Source: Paenibacillus baekrokdamisoli
GTDB lineage: Bacteria; Bacillota; Bacilli; Paenibacillales; Paenibacillaceae
Direction: 5' to 3'
NCBI RefSeq assembly: GCF_003945345.1
Contig: NZ_AP019308.1
Span: 6,877,001 to 6,941,000 of the forward strand
DNA length: 64,000 bases
Below the pieces are notes generated by a model, which ran no database searches, was not told the origin of the DNA, and saw only the letters and a program-made list of their open reading frames with translations. Position numbers and translations under genes: made by a program. Below, one piece after another: positions 1 to 8,707 of this stretch. Positions within the stretch are counted from its first letter, which is position 1. Every line of letters starts with the position of its first letter.

Positions 1-685
1 AGCTTCGTTTGGTGCCCCACGTCCCCTTATAGGAGTAGTTGTTGCCTACGGGAACGGGGAAAGCATGCTCGAAGAGGTCTAGCTTACCGAAAGCCGCATA
101 CAAGCGGGAGAACTGCTGAACACGTTGAACCGATCTCGCATTATGGTAATAATCCCACATACCAATCGCAAAATCCTCCTCTGAGCCCCCATATCGCATC
201 AAATGGCTGGCAACCGAATAGAGTAAATCTGTGTCATTTGTACGTTTTGCTATACCGTCTCCGTCTCCATCGGATCCAATACCGTTGAACCAACGAATGG
301 AGGCAGGAACCTCATCGTGAACGTCCGGGTTTAATTGTCCGCTCCAATCGGCTTCGGTTACGAATATGCTAATCCAACTGCCAAGCTGCTCTCGGGTCTT
401 GGAGCGAACCTTCGTAATATTTCGTTCATATTGATCAATTGCGGCAAGGCGGTACCACGGGATACTCGTTAATTCGCTGATTCGATTGTAAAGTTCCTGT
501 CTTTTCTCAAAGCCGTCATCCTTTGGTGCCGAAGTTGGATTTGCGGACATTTGGCTAGCAGGATTGAAGATAGTGATCGCTTGCGGCTGTACAGCAGCAG
601 AGGAAACACGGCTGTCGTAGAATGCTTCTGCTGTACCCATGACGATCGTGCTTAGTAGCGTAAGGCGTAATAAGTTATGTCTCAA
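1..685 (-). CDS. lytH: LytH-type M23 peptidoglycan endopeptidase, N-terminal part
   Basis: Partial gene running off the left edge. The protein opens with a signal-peptide-like stretch (LRHNLLRLTLLSTIVMGTAE). It then carries motifs I recall from Bacillus subtilis LytH/YunA: PWYRLAAIDQYERNI, WSGQLNPD, a GIGSDGDGDG loop, and FEHAFPVPVGNNYSYKGTWG, which leads into the M23 metallopeptidase domain. The zinc ligands lie beyond the edge, so activity cannot be judged. LytH is an L-Ala-D-Glu endopeptidase acting on the spore and cell wall. I chose TTG at 685 because GGGAG sits 8 nt upstream and it gives a full signal peptide; an inner ATG would truncate it. It is divergent from lipA, as in Bacillus, which supports the assignment. 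Confidence 0.8.
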   Translation of the reverse strand, partial: MRHNLLRLTLLSTIVMGTAEAFYDSRVSSAAVQPQAITIFNPASQMSANPTSAPKDDGFEKRQELYNRISELTSIPWYRLAAIDQYERNITKVRSKTREQLGSWISIFVTEADWSGQLNPDVHDEVPASIRWFNGIGSDGDGDGIAKRTNDTDLLYSVASHLMRYGGSEEDFAIGMWDYYHNARSVQRVQQFSRLYAAFGKLDLFEHAFPVPVGNNYSYKGTWGTKRS

Positions 686-793
686 TTGCTTCTTCTCCCA
701 ACCACAAAAGGTAAGCCTAGCTTGTAGGCTGGTCGTCTGACGAAATCAGAGTGAAATGGTGGCTGACCGACTGTTGTTATGATTTGCAAATCA

Positions 794-821
794 TTGGTTT
801 TTATTCGAAACATGTTATAAT
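794..821 (+). promoter_or_regulatory. sigma-A-type promoter for lipA
   Basis: TTGGTT (794-799) and a perfect TATAAT (816-821) are separated by 16 bp, about 36 nt before the lipA start. They lie in the divergent lytH/lipA intergenic region. Confidence 0.6.
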
Positions 822-857
822 AGGGCGAAGGAATCAACAGAAAGCAGGTATGCCCTC

Positions 858-1751
858 ATGAAGACCAAACAGAAGGAATCTCTTCCAAAACCGGACTGGC
901 TCCGAATTAAGCTAACAACAGGCGGCAATTATGCCGAACTTAAAGATATGATGCGTTCCAAAACACTTCACACGGTATGCGAAGAAGCGCGCTGCCCGAA
1001 CATTTATGAATGCTGGGCGAACCGAACAGCGACTTTTATGATACTTGGCGATATTTGTACAAGAGCATGCAGATTCTGCGCGGTAACAACGGGTATGCCA
1101 ACAGAGCTTGATCTGGAGGAACCAGAACGCGTAGCGGATGCAGCAGAACAAATGGGACTGAAGCATTGCGTCATTACTTCTGTAGCCCGTGATGATCTAG
1201 CTGATGGCGGGGCAATGATCTTCGCTGAAACGATTAAAGCTGTTCGTAAAAGGATGCCTTTATGCAGCGTTGAAGTACTTATTCCAGATTTTCTGGGTAA
1301 CATGGATGCACTCCAAACCGTTATGGATGCGAATCCGGATATTCTTAATCATAATATCGAGACCGTCGAGCGATTATCTGATCGCGTTCGCGCGAAAGCT
1401 AAGTACAGCCGTTCCATGGAGCTGCTGAAGCGTGCTAAAGAAATGAAGCCAGAAATCCCTACGAAGTCAAGTATTATGCTTGGTGTTGGGGAAGAATGGG
1501 ACGAGATTTTGCAGGCCATGGATGATCTCCGTGCCCATGACGTTAATATTTTAACACTTGGTCAATATTTGCAGCCTTCGCCAACTCATCTGGCAATCGA
1601 TCGTTATGTCCACCCGGATGAATTTGCTCAATTGAAGGTTGAAGGTTTGAAACGCGGGTTCAGTCACGTTGAATCTGCACCGCTTGTCCGAAGCTCTTAT
1701 CATGCGCATGAGCAGGTAAAGTCCGCTACCGAGGCAACGGCAACAATGTGA
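858..1751 (+). CDS. lipA: lipoyl synthase
   Basis: Radical SAM enzyme that inserts two sulfurs into octanoyl groups on lipoyl domains of 2-oxoacid dehydrogenases and the glycine cleavage H protein. Both cluster motifs are visible: the auxiliary 4Fe-4S cysteines C41, C46 and C52 ([12 protein letters not shown]) and the radical SAM triad C67, C71 and C74 (CTRACRFC). The C-terminal RSSYHA motif supplies the last ligand serine. The length of 297 residues is typical. The Shine-Dalgarno sequence is weak, but the start matches the family N terminus. It is followed 19 nt later by yutD, probably in the same transcript. Confidence 0.96.
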   Translation: MKTKQKESLPKPDWLRIKLTTGGNYAELKDMMRSKTLHTVCEEARCPNIYECWANRTATFMILGDICTRACRFCAVTTGMPTELDLEEPERVADAAEQMGLKHCVITSVARDDLADGGAMIFAETIKAVRKRMPLCSVEVLIPDFLGNMDALQTVMDANPDILNHNIETVERLSDRVRAKAKYSRSMELLKRAKEMKPEIPTKSSIMLGVGEEWDEILQAMDDLRAHDVNILTLGQYLQPSPTHLAIDRYVHPDEFAQLKVEGLKRGFSHVESAPLVRSSYHAHEQVKSATEATATM

Positions 1752-1770
1752 GAAGGAGTGGGGAGAACCT

Positions 1771-2586
1771 TTGATCTATATCAGCGGCAGAACTTACGAG
1801 CTAATGCATGAAAATAAAAATGGATGGAACATCGAAGCCTTTCGCGAGCGTTTCAGCGATGTTCTGGAACGATACGATTACGTTGTCGGTGATTGGGGCT
1901 ACAATCAGCTTAGGTTGAAAGGCTTCTTCCGTGATAATAATCCAAAAGTAACGCGCGATAGCGCTTTTTCCAGTATGGTAGATTACATCAATGAATATTG
2001 TAATTTCGGATGTGCATACTTCGTGCTCCATAAGCAGCCAGAGAGTCCGAAGCAAGGTGAGGATGCAGAGTTGTCTGGTCATGAAGAAGACGACGCTAAT
2101 GCTTCTGAGCATCGAGAGGGCAGCGAAGAGATTTATGAAACAGGCCCTTCTCGTACAGCGACTGTAGTCGAGGGTGAAGAAGGTGCCCAGGAATATCAAC
2201 AGGTCAAATTCCTGCCGCGTCATCAGCGTGATCAACGGAGGGAATTCCACCATAAGAATGTCCGGAAGGATGCTCCGAAGGAAACGGATAAAGATCAGCC
2301 GCCTGCCAAAGAAGGCCGTAAGCCCTTTAACAAGGACCGTGATAAAGGTGCTCCTAGGCAGCAGCAGGGTGGCAGTGCGAATCTTCAACAGCAGGAACGT
2401 GCCAGTAACGCAAATGAGCGTAGTGAACGACCGGAACGATCAGATCGTGGCGATCGTAACGAACGCAACCGTGCGAAGAGACAGCATTTCGCAGGCGCAG
2501 CCAAAGCTCCTGTTGCTGCAGCCTCCGAAACGGGTTCACCGCAGCAGCAAATGCGGGGAAAAGATCAAGGACCTAAGCTTAGTTAA
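1771..2586 (+). CDS. yutD: YutD-family protein with long disordered C-terminal tail
   Basis: Residues 1-90 match the YutD family as I recall it (DYVVGDWGYNQLRLKGFF and YCNFGCAYFVLHK). That family has no settled function and is normally about 100 residues. This protein has 271: residues from about 92 onward are a low-complexity tail, first acidic (Glu/Asp/Ser) and then strongly basic and Arg/Lys/Gln/Asn-rich with RNERS/RNERNR-like runs. The tail resembles nucleic-acid-binding disordered regions, but that is inference. The TTG start at 1771 is supported by GAAGGAG/GGGGAG upstream and by the family N terminus MIYISGRTYEL. It follows lipA by 19 nt and ends at a strong bidirectional terminator. 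Confidence 0.85.
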   Translation: MIYISGRTYELMHENKNGWNIEAFRERFSDVLERYDYVVGDWGYNQLRLKGFFRDNNPKVTRDSAFSSMVDYINEYCNFGCAYFVLHKQPESPKQGEDAELSGHEEDDANASEHREGSEEIYETGPSRTATVVEGEEGAQEYQQVKFLPRHQRDQRREFHHKNVRKDAPKETDKDQPPAKEGRKPFNKDRDKGAPRQQQGGSANLQQQERASNANERSERPERSDRGDRNERNRAKRQHFAGAAKAPVAAASETGSPQQQMRGKDQGPKLS

Positions 2587-2590
2587 TTAT

Positions 2591-2635
2591 AAAGAACCTT
2601 CAGTTCCACTTAATAGTGGAACTGAAGGTTCTTTT
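2591..2635. terminator. bidirectional terminator between yutD and the ABC exporter
   Basis: Perfect 19-bp stem (2591-2609 with 2616-2634) around a 6-nt loop, with an A run on the left and a short T run on the right. It lies between two convergent genes. Confidence 0.85.
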
Positions 2636-2673
2636 GCACATTTTATGGGATTGGTACAGGATCCATTCTTTGC

Positions 2674-4413
2674 CTACAAATGCTGCACATTATATAGCCT
2701 CGCATAAGCCCCGTCTTGCTCCATGAGCTCTTCATGCGTTCCTTGTTCGGTAATCGATCCATGCTCAATAACAACAATTAGATCCGCATGTGTGATGGTT
2801 GATAAACGGTGTGCAATTACGAGTGTGGTACGGTTCTGAGCTAGCTGAGCAAGTGATTCTTGAATGGCATGCTCCGACTCTAAGTCTAGTGCCGAGGTTG
2901 CTTCGTCAAGAACAAGAATGGCGGGGTTCTTCAAGAATACCCGTGCAATTGCAATACGCTGCTTTTGCCCCCCAGAGAGCTTGACACCGCGTTCTCCGAT
3001 CTCGGTGTCATAGCCCTTAGGTAGTGTCAGGATAAAATCATGGGCATTCGCTTGTTTGGCAGCTGTCAGCAGTTCCTCTTCTGAACCGAATGGATTACCA
3101 AGCTGAATATTCTCGCGGACAGATCCGCTAAATAGAATGTTATCCTGGAGCACCATGCCGATTTGTGAGCGTAAGCTTTGCTGCGTAACCTTACGTATAT
3201 CTTGTCCATCAATTGTGATTCTGCCTTCCTCGGCATCATAGAACCTGGCGAGAAGGCTGACCAACGAAGATTTGCCGCCGCCACTCATTCCGACAAGCGC
3301 TACCGTATGTCCACGGGGAATGGTTAAATGGATATGCTGGATGACCCAATCACTGTCATTGTCATAACGGAAAGAAACATCATTGAATGTGATATCGCCT
3401 TTTACCTTCATCATGCTAACCGCATCAGGCAAATCTTGAACTTCTGGTTCCTCATGAAGCAATTCCATGACACGTTCAAGTGAGGCCGACGCCTGCGTGA
3501 GCACTGTTGATGAATCAACAAGCCTGCGAAGCGGTCCATAAAGACGGTCCAGATAACCATAGAAGGCTACAAATTCACCAATTGTCAATCGGCTCTCAAT
3601 AACCAGATAACCGCCAAATAGAAGCACTAGAAGCGGTGCGATCTCCGTTAACGTGTTCACGATAGACTGAGTAAATGCATTCCATCTCGTAAGCGCGAAT
3701 GCACGTTCTAAAAAGCTTTTATTACGTGCACCGAACTGCTGTTCTTCGTAGGACTCTAGCGTAAAGCTTTTCACGACGGAAATGCCATTAATATGCTCAT
3801 TTAGATAGCCCTGCATCTCCGCAAGAGATTGGGAGCGCGAACTGGAATAACTACGGAGACGCTTATAGAGCTTTTTCACGGCGTATGCATAGAAAGGAAA
3901 GATAGCAATCGCTACGAGAGTTAATAGAACATTCATATTAAACATAATAAGCAAAGCAATAGAAAGAGTGAACAGATCGAGCCAAATGTTCATGAGGCCG
4001 GTTTCAACGATGGTTTTGGTCTGTTCTGCATCATTCATTATACGAGAAATGATCTCGCCTGATTTGCGGTTTTGATAGAATCGAATGGAGAGCCTCTGCA
4101 GATGAGCATACAGCTTGTTTCTTAAATCAAATAAAACGCGGCTCGTCGTGAGCTGCGCAAAATATTGGCGGAAGTATTCAATCGGATAGCGTATGATGAC
4201 AAATAGGATAAAGGCTAGTCCGACTGCATGGAATAACTTCTTGTATTTATCAGGAGCTGGAAGAGGCGCAAGCAATATATGATCAATGACATACTTAAGA
4301 AAGAGCGGCAATGTAAGCGGAATAGAGAATTTAATGATGCCGATCACAATCGTCCACCCGATTAACCATTTGTATGGCTTTACGATCTGCAAATAAGCAC
4401 GAAATACCTTCAT
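2674..4413 (-). CDS. ABC-type exporter half-transporter (membrane domain fused to ATPase)
   Basis: Residues 1 to about 310 form a six-helix type I exporter membrane domain. The C-terminal nucleotide-binding domain has Walker A (GMSGGGKSS, about residue 376), the signature LSGGQKQRIAIA, Walker B (LVLDEATSALD) and the H-loop IAHRLST. The fused arrangement of 579 residues is typical of homodimeric multidrug or lipid exporters such as Bacillus YgaD or BmrA. The substrate cannot be inferred. The ATG immediately follows the nadK stop (TAG-ATG, no gap), so translation is probably coupled to nadK. Confidence 0.88.
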   Translation of the reverse strand: MKVFRAYLQIVKPYKWLIGWTIVIGIIKFSIPLTLPLFLKYVIDHILLAPLPAPDKYKKLFHAVGLAFILFVIIRYPIEYFRQYFAQLTTSRVLFDLRNKLYAHLQRLSIRFYQNRKSGEIISRIMNDAEQTKTIVETGLMNIWLDLFTLSIALLIMFNMNVLLTLVAIAIFPFYAYAVKKLYKRLRSYSSSRSQSLAEMQGYLNEHINGISVVKSFTLESYEEQQFGARNKSFLERAFALTRWNAFTQSIVNTLTEIAPLLVLLFGGYLVIESRLTIGEFVAFYGYLDRLYGPLRRLVDSSTVLTQASASLERVMELLHEEPEVQDLPDAVSMMKVKGDITFNDVSFRYDNDSDWVIQHIHLTIPRGHTVALVGMSGGGKSSLVSLLARFYDAEEGRITIDGQDIRKVTQQSLRSQIGMVLQDNILFSGSVRENIQLGNPFGSEEELLTAAKQANAHDFILTLPKGYDTEIGERGVKLSGGQKQRIAIARVFLKNPAILVLDEATSALDLESEHAIQESLAQLAQNRTTLVIAHRLSTITHADLIVVIEHGSITEQGTHEELMEQDGAYARLYNVQHL

Positions 4414-5211
4414 CTACTTCACGTCATATCCAATAAACGCTTCACGCACACGGTTCCAGAAAGGAAACGGACGATAACGTGCGAAGCTGACTTTGAAACC
4501 GGCAACGCTGCAGCGAATGGATCGAATGTCGCTGCGAGTAATATTCAAATGATCAAAGGTCAGCTGTAAACGCTGATCCTTGCGCGAAATAATATCGCAA
4601 TGGTGATGCTGCGGCAGGACGACGGAAGAACCGAGCGTCCGGTAAACACGATTATTGATAGATGCAATCTCGGCAAGCTGCAGTGATTCAATGGAGGGAT
4701 GAATAATCGCGCCTCCCACGCTTTTATTATAAGCCGTGCTGCCTGATGGCGTGGAGACGACAATGCCATCGCCCCGGAACATTTCGAACAGCTGATCATT
4801 GATATTGATTTGTGCAACTAATGTATTGTCTACGCCTTTGACCGTAAACTCATTAAGTGCCAAGCGGGTGGAAAGTCCTTCTTCTGTATCTAATTCAATT
4901 TGGGCGAGCGGGTACCGTACGATGCGCGGATCACTCTCAGCCATCATACGTACAAGCTCTTCAAGCTCATCAGCTTTCCAGTCGGCAAAAAAACCAAGGT
5001 GACCTGTATGGACGCCGATGAAAGCGACATCCGTTATTCGATCCACATAAGTATGGAAAGCTTGCAGGAGGGTACCGTCACCGCCGATGGATATAACCAT
5101 CTCTGGCAGGTCATCGTTACGCTGAAGTCCATTAGCAGCTGCTAGGACGTGAAACCGCTCTGTAAGCTCTTTAGATAATCGATCTCCTCTATCCACAACG
5201 ACATAGTTCAA
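4414..5211 (-). CDS. nadK: NAD kinase
   Basis: Phosphorylates NAD to NADP. The glycine-rich GGDGTLL motif, GVHTGHLGFFADW, the substrate motif LNEFTVKG and the STPSGSTAYNKS motif are all present and match Bacillus NadF (YjbN) from memory. The frame is open upstream to 5358 and overlaps ylbJ. I place the start at TTG 5211 because GGAAGGAG lies 9 nt before it and the resulting N terminus (NYVVVDRGDRLS) aligns with MKFAVSSKGDQVS of NadF. This gives 265 residues, the usual length, and a 70-nt gap after ylbJ. It is directly adjacent to the downstream exporter gene. Confidence 0.93.
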   Translation of the reverse strand: MNYVVVDRGDRLSKELTERFHVLAAANGLQRNDDLPEMVISIGGDGTLLQAFHTYVDRITDVAFIGVHTGHLGFFADWKADELEELVRMMAESDPRIVRYPLAQIELDTEEGLSTRLALNEFTVKGVDNTLVAQININDQLFEMFRGDGIVVSTPSGSTAYNKSVGGAIIHPSIESLQLAEIASINNRVYRTLGSSVVLPQHHHCDIISRKDQRLQLTFDHLNITRSDIRSIRCSVAGFKVSFARYRPFPFWNRVREAFIGYDVK

Positions 5212-5281
5212 AGATGTAAGCTCCTTCCGCACTGATGATAAGATACATCGATCATAGCGGAAAATGCCGATGAATACAATG

Positions 5282-6373
5282 TTAGCCGGTGGGACCCAGA
5301 ATGCTCCAAAGAATATATACGAGCGCTGCAGCAATGCATCCATGAACGAGGCGAGCAATCAGAAAAGGTCGATATCGAAGGTCAGTACGACTTAACAGAC
5401 TGGCAACCTGCGCGTGAACAGATAACCCGCCCCAGGAAAGGACGAAGGCGGCTATTGCAGCCTGATGGATAAGTCCGCTACCTGCAGCGGCACCGGCTGA
5501 ACGCACACCGAGTGTCACTTCAAAAAGTCCATTAACGACACTATCCGATAAAGCTGCTGGAACGCCAATTAGATTAAGAATAGCTTGAATAGCTTCAGAA
5601 AGAACGCCAATTGCTCCAGCCTGCTTAAGCATCTCCATAATTACAGAGAAGACAACGACCAGCCCACCAACAACGATCATAAGTCTGAGCGCTGCTTGAA
5701 CGGCGTCCTGCAGTAAAGTCCCGATACTGCGTCCATCGAGCAGTCTTGCTTGATGCATCGTGCGAAGCGCTTCAGCTAAGCGTGATTTTTTACTTCTGGT
5801 GGACAGCATCGGTGGTTTGGCAGTTGGAGAGACGATGGTACCTGGAGAACGTCTGTCATGGAAGCGCATGAGGAAACCAATCAGGAGTCCGCCTCCGTAG
5901 TGGGCAGCAGCGAGAACCGGTGCCAATGCTGCGTTATGAAAGAAGCCAACGGAAACCGCCCCAATCAGGAAGATCGGATCTGAAGTGGTTGTAAAGGCAA
6001 CAAGCCTCTCACCCTCCGCTCGCGTTACAAGCTTCTGTTCCCAGAGCTGAGCAGTTAATCTAGCGCCGACCGGATAACCGGATGCATATCCCATCGTCAC
6101 CACGAAGCCGCCACTGCCAGGAAGCCTGAATAGTGGCCGCATAAGCGGATCAAGTATCGTGCCGAAGAAGTGAACAATGCCAAGGCCAAGCAGCAGCTCA
6201 GATATAACAAAGAAAGGGAAGAGTGCCGGGAATAGGACCTGCCACCAGATGGATAGGCCTCGAAGTGAAGACTCAAGCGCAGCAGAGGGAAAGAGAATAA
6301 GCAGCAAGGTGATAAGCACGGCCGACCATGCAGGAATGATTGCTGGACGAAGCATGAAACGAACCATAGACAC
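5282..6373 (-). CDS. ylbJ: sporulation integral membrane protein YlbJ
   Basis: Multi-pass membrane protein of the nucleoside-recognition (Gate) superfamily. The conserved stretches GLSIWWQVLFPALFPFFV, MGYASGYPVGARLTA and SDPIFLIGAVSVGFFHNAAL match YlbJ of Bacillus as I remember it, where it is made in the mother cell and needed for spore heat resistance. I prefer GTG 6373, with GGAGGGA 5-7 nt upstream, over the longer frame reaching 6442. ATG 6367 is the alternative. The gene precedes nadK and the exporter on the minus strand and may be the first gene of that transcript. Confidence 0.88.
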   Translation of the reverse strand: MSMVRFMLRPAIIPAWSAVLITLLLILFPSAALESSLRGLSIWWQVLFPALFPFFVISELLLGLGIVHFFGTILDPLMRPLFRLPGSGGFVVTMGYASGYPVGARLTAQLWEQKLVTRAEGERLVAFTTTSDPIFLIGAVSVGFFHNAALAPVLAAAHYGGGLLIGFLMRFHDRRSPGTIVSPTAKPPMLSTRSKKSRLAEALRTMHQARLLDGRSIGTLLQDAVQAALRLMIVVGGLVVVFSVIMEMLKQAGAIGVLSEAIQAILNLIGVPAALSDSVVNGLFEVTLGVRSAGAAAGSGLIHQAAIAAFVLSWGGLSVHAQVASLLSRTDLRYRPFLIARLVHGCIAAALVYILWSILGPTG

Positions 6374-6548
6374 AGGCGTCCCTCCATATGAATAAAAAAA
6401 TGACTTTCTATTTCTATATGAGCCAAGTAGGACAAACATCACTTGTTGAATTAAAAAGCATACTTTTTCCGTACAAAAATCAACTGGAAGGAGCTGTTAA
6501 ATTTTTGGAAAACGCTTGCATAAATGAGTATTATTTTCGACATAACTA

Positions 6549-6557
6549 TGATATAAT
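6549..6557 (+). promoter_or_regulatory. extended -10 promoter of the micro-ORF
   Basis: TGATATAAT is a TGn-extended perfect -10 box, 33 nt before the 30-codon ORF. No good -35 box is visible, which is common with extended -10 promoters. Confidence 0.5.
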
Positions 6558-6589
6558 AGAAGTACATCGAATGCTTGGGGTGATGACTT

Positions 6590-6682
6590 ATGAGTATTAT
6601 TGCCGGCATCCTCGTGTGCGCCTTCGTTTATGTCATCCGTGAGTCACTGATGGCTCCTGGTGAAGAGGATTATGAGAGCTAA
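6590..6682 (+). CDS. 30-residue single-pass membrane micropeptide
   Basis: Short ORF beginning MSIIAGILVCAFVYVIRE and ending in an acidic tail (APGEEDYES). The first 16 residues form a hydrophobic helix, so a small inner-membrane peptide is likely. Support comes from context: an extended -10 promoter at 6549-6557, a GGGGTGATG ribosome binding region 5-10 nt before ATG, and a U-tailed terminator beginning 31 nt after the stop. That makes it a self-contained transcription unit between divergent ylbJ and the globin gene. I do not recognise a family. Conservation in relatives would be decisive. Confidence 0.55.
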   Translation: MSIIAGILVCAFVYVIRESLMAPGEEDYES

Positions 6683-6713
6683 TTCTGTTGTTTATTCGTA
6701 CTAATACACACCG

Positions 6714-6742
6714 AATGCCCTCCTAGTGAAGGGCATTTTTTT
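6714..6742 (+). terminator. terminator after the micro-ORF
   Basis: 8-bp stem AATGCCCT/AGGGCATT (6714-6721 with 6730-6737) followed by a run of T. Confidence 0.75.
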
Positions 6743-6824
6743 GTTTTCTGGAAGCTATTTACTGGAAAAAAATAATTTTAAAGAACCACTACAAAAGACC
6801 TACAAATTGGAGATGAATTGGACG

Positions 6825-7205
6825 ATGAATAACTATAGTACTATTTATGAAGCGGTCGGCGAAACCGAGGGGGTAAGACGCATTGTTGAGGTCTTTTATC
6901 CCAAAGTGAAGGAGCATCCTTTACTTGGACCGCTTTTCCCGGAAGATATTACACCCGTTATGGATAAGCAAGCGCTATTTCTTTCTCAATTTTTTGGAGG
7001 GCCGCCGCTTTACTCTGATCAATATGGTCACCCGATGATGCGGGGGCGCCATATGCCTTTCCCAATAACGCCGGAACGTGCCGAGGCATGGCTGGATTGT
7101 ATGAATAGAGCGCTAGTTGATCTGGGTATGCCGGAGGAGCTGCGACTATTCATTATCGAGCGCTTGTCCGCTCCGGCCCATCATTTTATAAATACGGACG
7201 ACTAG
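6825..7205 (+). CDS. group II truncated haemoglobin (YjbI-like)
   Basis: The protein of about 126 residues matches Bacillus YjbI: YEAVG near the N terminus, FFGGPPLYSDQYGHPMMRGRH in the E-F region with the proximal His, and PFPITPERAEAWL. These are group II (trHbO-like) hallmarks. It probably binds haem and O2, and Bacillus YjbI has been linked to protection from oxidative damage. The start is uncertain: ATG 6825 has GGAG 12 nt upstream, while ATG 6813 directly abuts GGAG. The frame is open further upstream to 6726, but that part overlaps the terminator and has no family similarity. DUF2225 follows 18 nt later. Confidence 0.9.
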   Translation: MNNYSTIYEAVGETEGVRRIVEVFYPKVKEHPLLGPLFPEDITPVMDKQALFLSQFFGGPPLYSDQYGHPMMRGRHMPFPITPERAEAWLDCMNRALVDLGMPEELRLFIIERLSAPAHHFINTDD

Positions 7206-7223
7206 CCGAGGAGATGTGGTTGT

Positions 7224-7919
7224 ATGGAGCCGCTCTATATGATTTCGATGACTTGTATCTGCTGTGAAACACCTTACCAAACGTCCCGCGTAAGACCAAG
7301 CTTTAAGAAAGCTTCTTCACGGGACAGCGACTTTTGCTCTTATTTCAAGGGTGATGTTAATCCAGAATATTATGTTGTTCGTGTTTGTCCGACTTGCGGC
7401 TATGCATCTACGGAGAATGGAATAGGCCAATTGTCGGATAGACAAAAGAAACAATATCTGGATGGAATTGGGTCGAAATGGACATATAGGGATTTCAGTG
7501 GTACTCGAAGCGAGGATCAGGCCATGGATTGCTATAAGCTGGCACTGCTTTGTGCCCAAGCAATTGGTGAGAAGGAGCGGGTCGTAGCCGGTATTTTACA
7601 TCACATAGCTTGGCTTTATCGTTACAAAGGTATGCAGCAGCAGGAACTTCGTTTTCTGCGGTTTGCACTGGATTCCTATATTAACGTATATGAGACGGAA
7701 GTGGATTCACTTAACAATGCGAAGCTCATGTTCCTAATTGGTGAATTAAATAGACGGCTTGGTGAAGGAAAGACTGCCGTACGTTGGTTTTCTAAGGTTG
7801 TGAATGATAAGCGCATCGCGGATGCAGCCATGATTCGAGCATCACGTGATATGTGGCAGCTGCTGCGTAATGAACCTGTTGAGAGTGAAGCTTTAGAAGA
7901 AGAGCAAGCAATCGTTTAA
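7224..7919 (+). CDS. DUF2225 family protein
   Basis: 231 residues. The N-terminal part has a CICC pair and a later CPTC pair (CICCETPY and VCPTCGYAS), probably one zinc site. The rest is a helical repeat region with TPR-like spacing (ERVVAGILHHIAWLYRY, ELRFLRFALDSY, RRLGEGKTAVRWFSKV). This matches DUF2225, common in Bacillota and of unknown function. GAGGAGATG lies 7 nt before the ATG. It is close behind the globin gene and ends at a strong terminator. Confidence 0.85.
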   Translation: MEPLYMISMTCICCETPYQTSRVRPSFKKASSRDSDFCSYFKGDVNPEYYVVRVCPTCGYASTENGIGQLSDRQKKQYLDGIGSKWTYRDFSGTRSEDQAMDCYKLALLCAQAIGEKERVVAGILHHIAWLYRYKGMQQQELRFLRFALDSYINVYETEVDSLNNAKLMFLIGELNRRLGEGKTAVRWFSKVVNDKRIADAAMIRASRDMWQLLRNEPVESEALEEEQAIV

Positions 7920-7951
7920 TAAGGGTTGTTCCCGGATTACATGCATAGAAG

Positions 7952-7995
7952 AAGCCTCCAACTCCACTATCGTAGTGGTTTTTGGAGGCTTTTTC
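7952..7995 (+). terminator. terminator after the DUF2225 gene
   Basis: Stem AAGCCTCCA/TGGAGGCTT with an inner CCACTA/TAGTGG helix, followed by T5. Confidence 0.85.
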
Positions 7996-8080
7996 GTTCT
8001 AATATTGGGATTGACTCACAATGTGCAGCCCTTTTAAGAAAACCCGATGCTGATGATCGAGGCTTATCCGCTATAACTTT

Positions 8081-8314
8081 CTATCGTCTTAGCTTAGTAT
8101 CTGCGAGCAGATAATCCTGATCAGCATCAATAATCGTTAAACGTCCATGGCAGCAAGGGAAGACGAGTAAACGTTTCTTGCCCGTTCGAATGTCACCGAG
8201 TTCAGCTGGCTTAAGGGGAAGCAATACATTATCTTGGCCGCAGAAGGGACAAGAGGGGACGTAGACATCTTTCATGATGATATCATAAGGCCATGTTTGT
8301 TCAAACGGAATCAC
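8081..8314 (-). CDS. small zinc-ribbon-like protein
   Basis: 77 residues with a CPFC pair (PSCPFCGQDN) and a second pair in VFPCCHGRL, suggesting a small zinc-binding or treble-clef-like fold. I recognise it only as a conserved hypothetical type in Paenibacillaceae. The GTG start at 8314 overlaps the yycC stop (GTGA), so its translation is coupled to yycC. Function unknown. Confidence 0.65.
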   Translation of the reverse strand: MIPFEQTWPYDIIMKDVYVPSCPFCGQDNVLLPLKPAELGDIRTGKKRLLVFPCCHGRLTIIDADQDYLLADTKLRR

Positions 8315-8508
8315 GAATCGGTTGCTCCTTTATCAGCTTGATTATTCTCAGCTGTTGGTTCCGGTGCGTTATTACTGTTCTTAGCTAGCTCGGCTAGCTT
8401 CTGAAGTAAAATATGTTTGGGCATATGCATCAAATGCTCAAGTGGCACGTTTAGTTCCTTCGAGAGTTTAACAGCTGTTTCCGCAGACAATTGCAGAGGC
8501 TTGGACAT
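8311..8508 (-). CDS. yycC: YycC family small protein
   Basis: 65 residues. The core (LQLSAETAVKLSKELNVPLE followed by HLMHMPKHILLQKLAEL) matches the YycC family as I recall it; function unknown. The C-terminal 20 residues are polar and variable. AAGGAG lies about 8 nt before the ATG. It is the first gene of a two-gene unit with the zinc-ribbon-like protein, transcribed away from the oligopeptidase gene. Confidence 0.75.
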   Translation of the reverse strand: MSKPLQLSAETAVKLSKELNVPLEHLMHMPKHILLQKLAELAKNSNNAPEPTAENNQADKGATDS

Positions 8509-8707
8509 ACATTCAGCTCCTTATAACGTCCGATGCTGGATGAAGCATGCGGTCCGCTTGTTTAATGATTGGCTTTAGGGGTCACCTTTTCGATATAATT
8601 CAGTTATACACTGCAAAGATGGATTAAGCAACGTTGGGTAGTCCATACATAGGGAACTTAAGCTTATCCTTATAAGGTAAAGGATTCTATATTTTTAGGA
8701 GGTCATG

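Noticed and set aside
1801-2388. 195-codon minus-strand frame inside yutD
   Set aside because: Shadow of the low-complexity yutD tail; no ribosome binding site and no recognisable protein.
6388-6642. 84-codon plus-strand frame across the ylbJ upstream region
   Set aside because: No ribosome binding site or family resemblance. It overlaps the promoter and start of the better supported 30-codon gene in another frame.
7926-8114. Short plus-strand frame after the DUF2225 gene
   Set aside because: It contains the terminator hairpin and has no ribosome binding site or conserved features.
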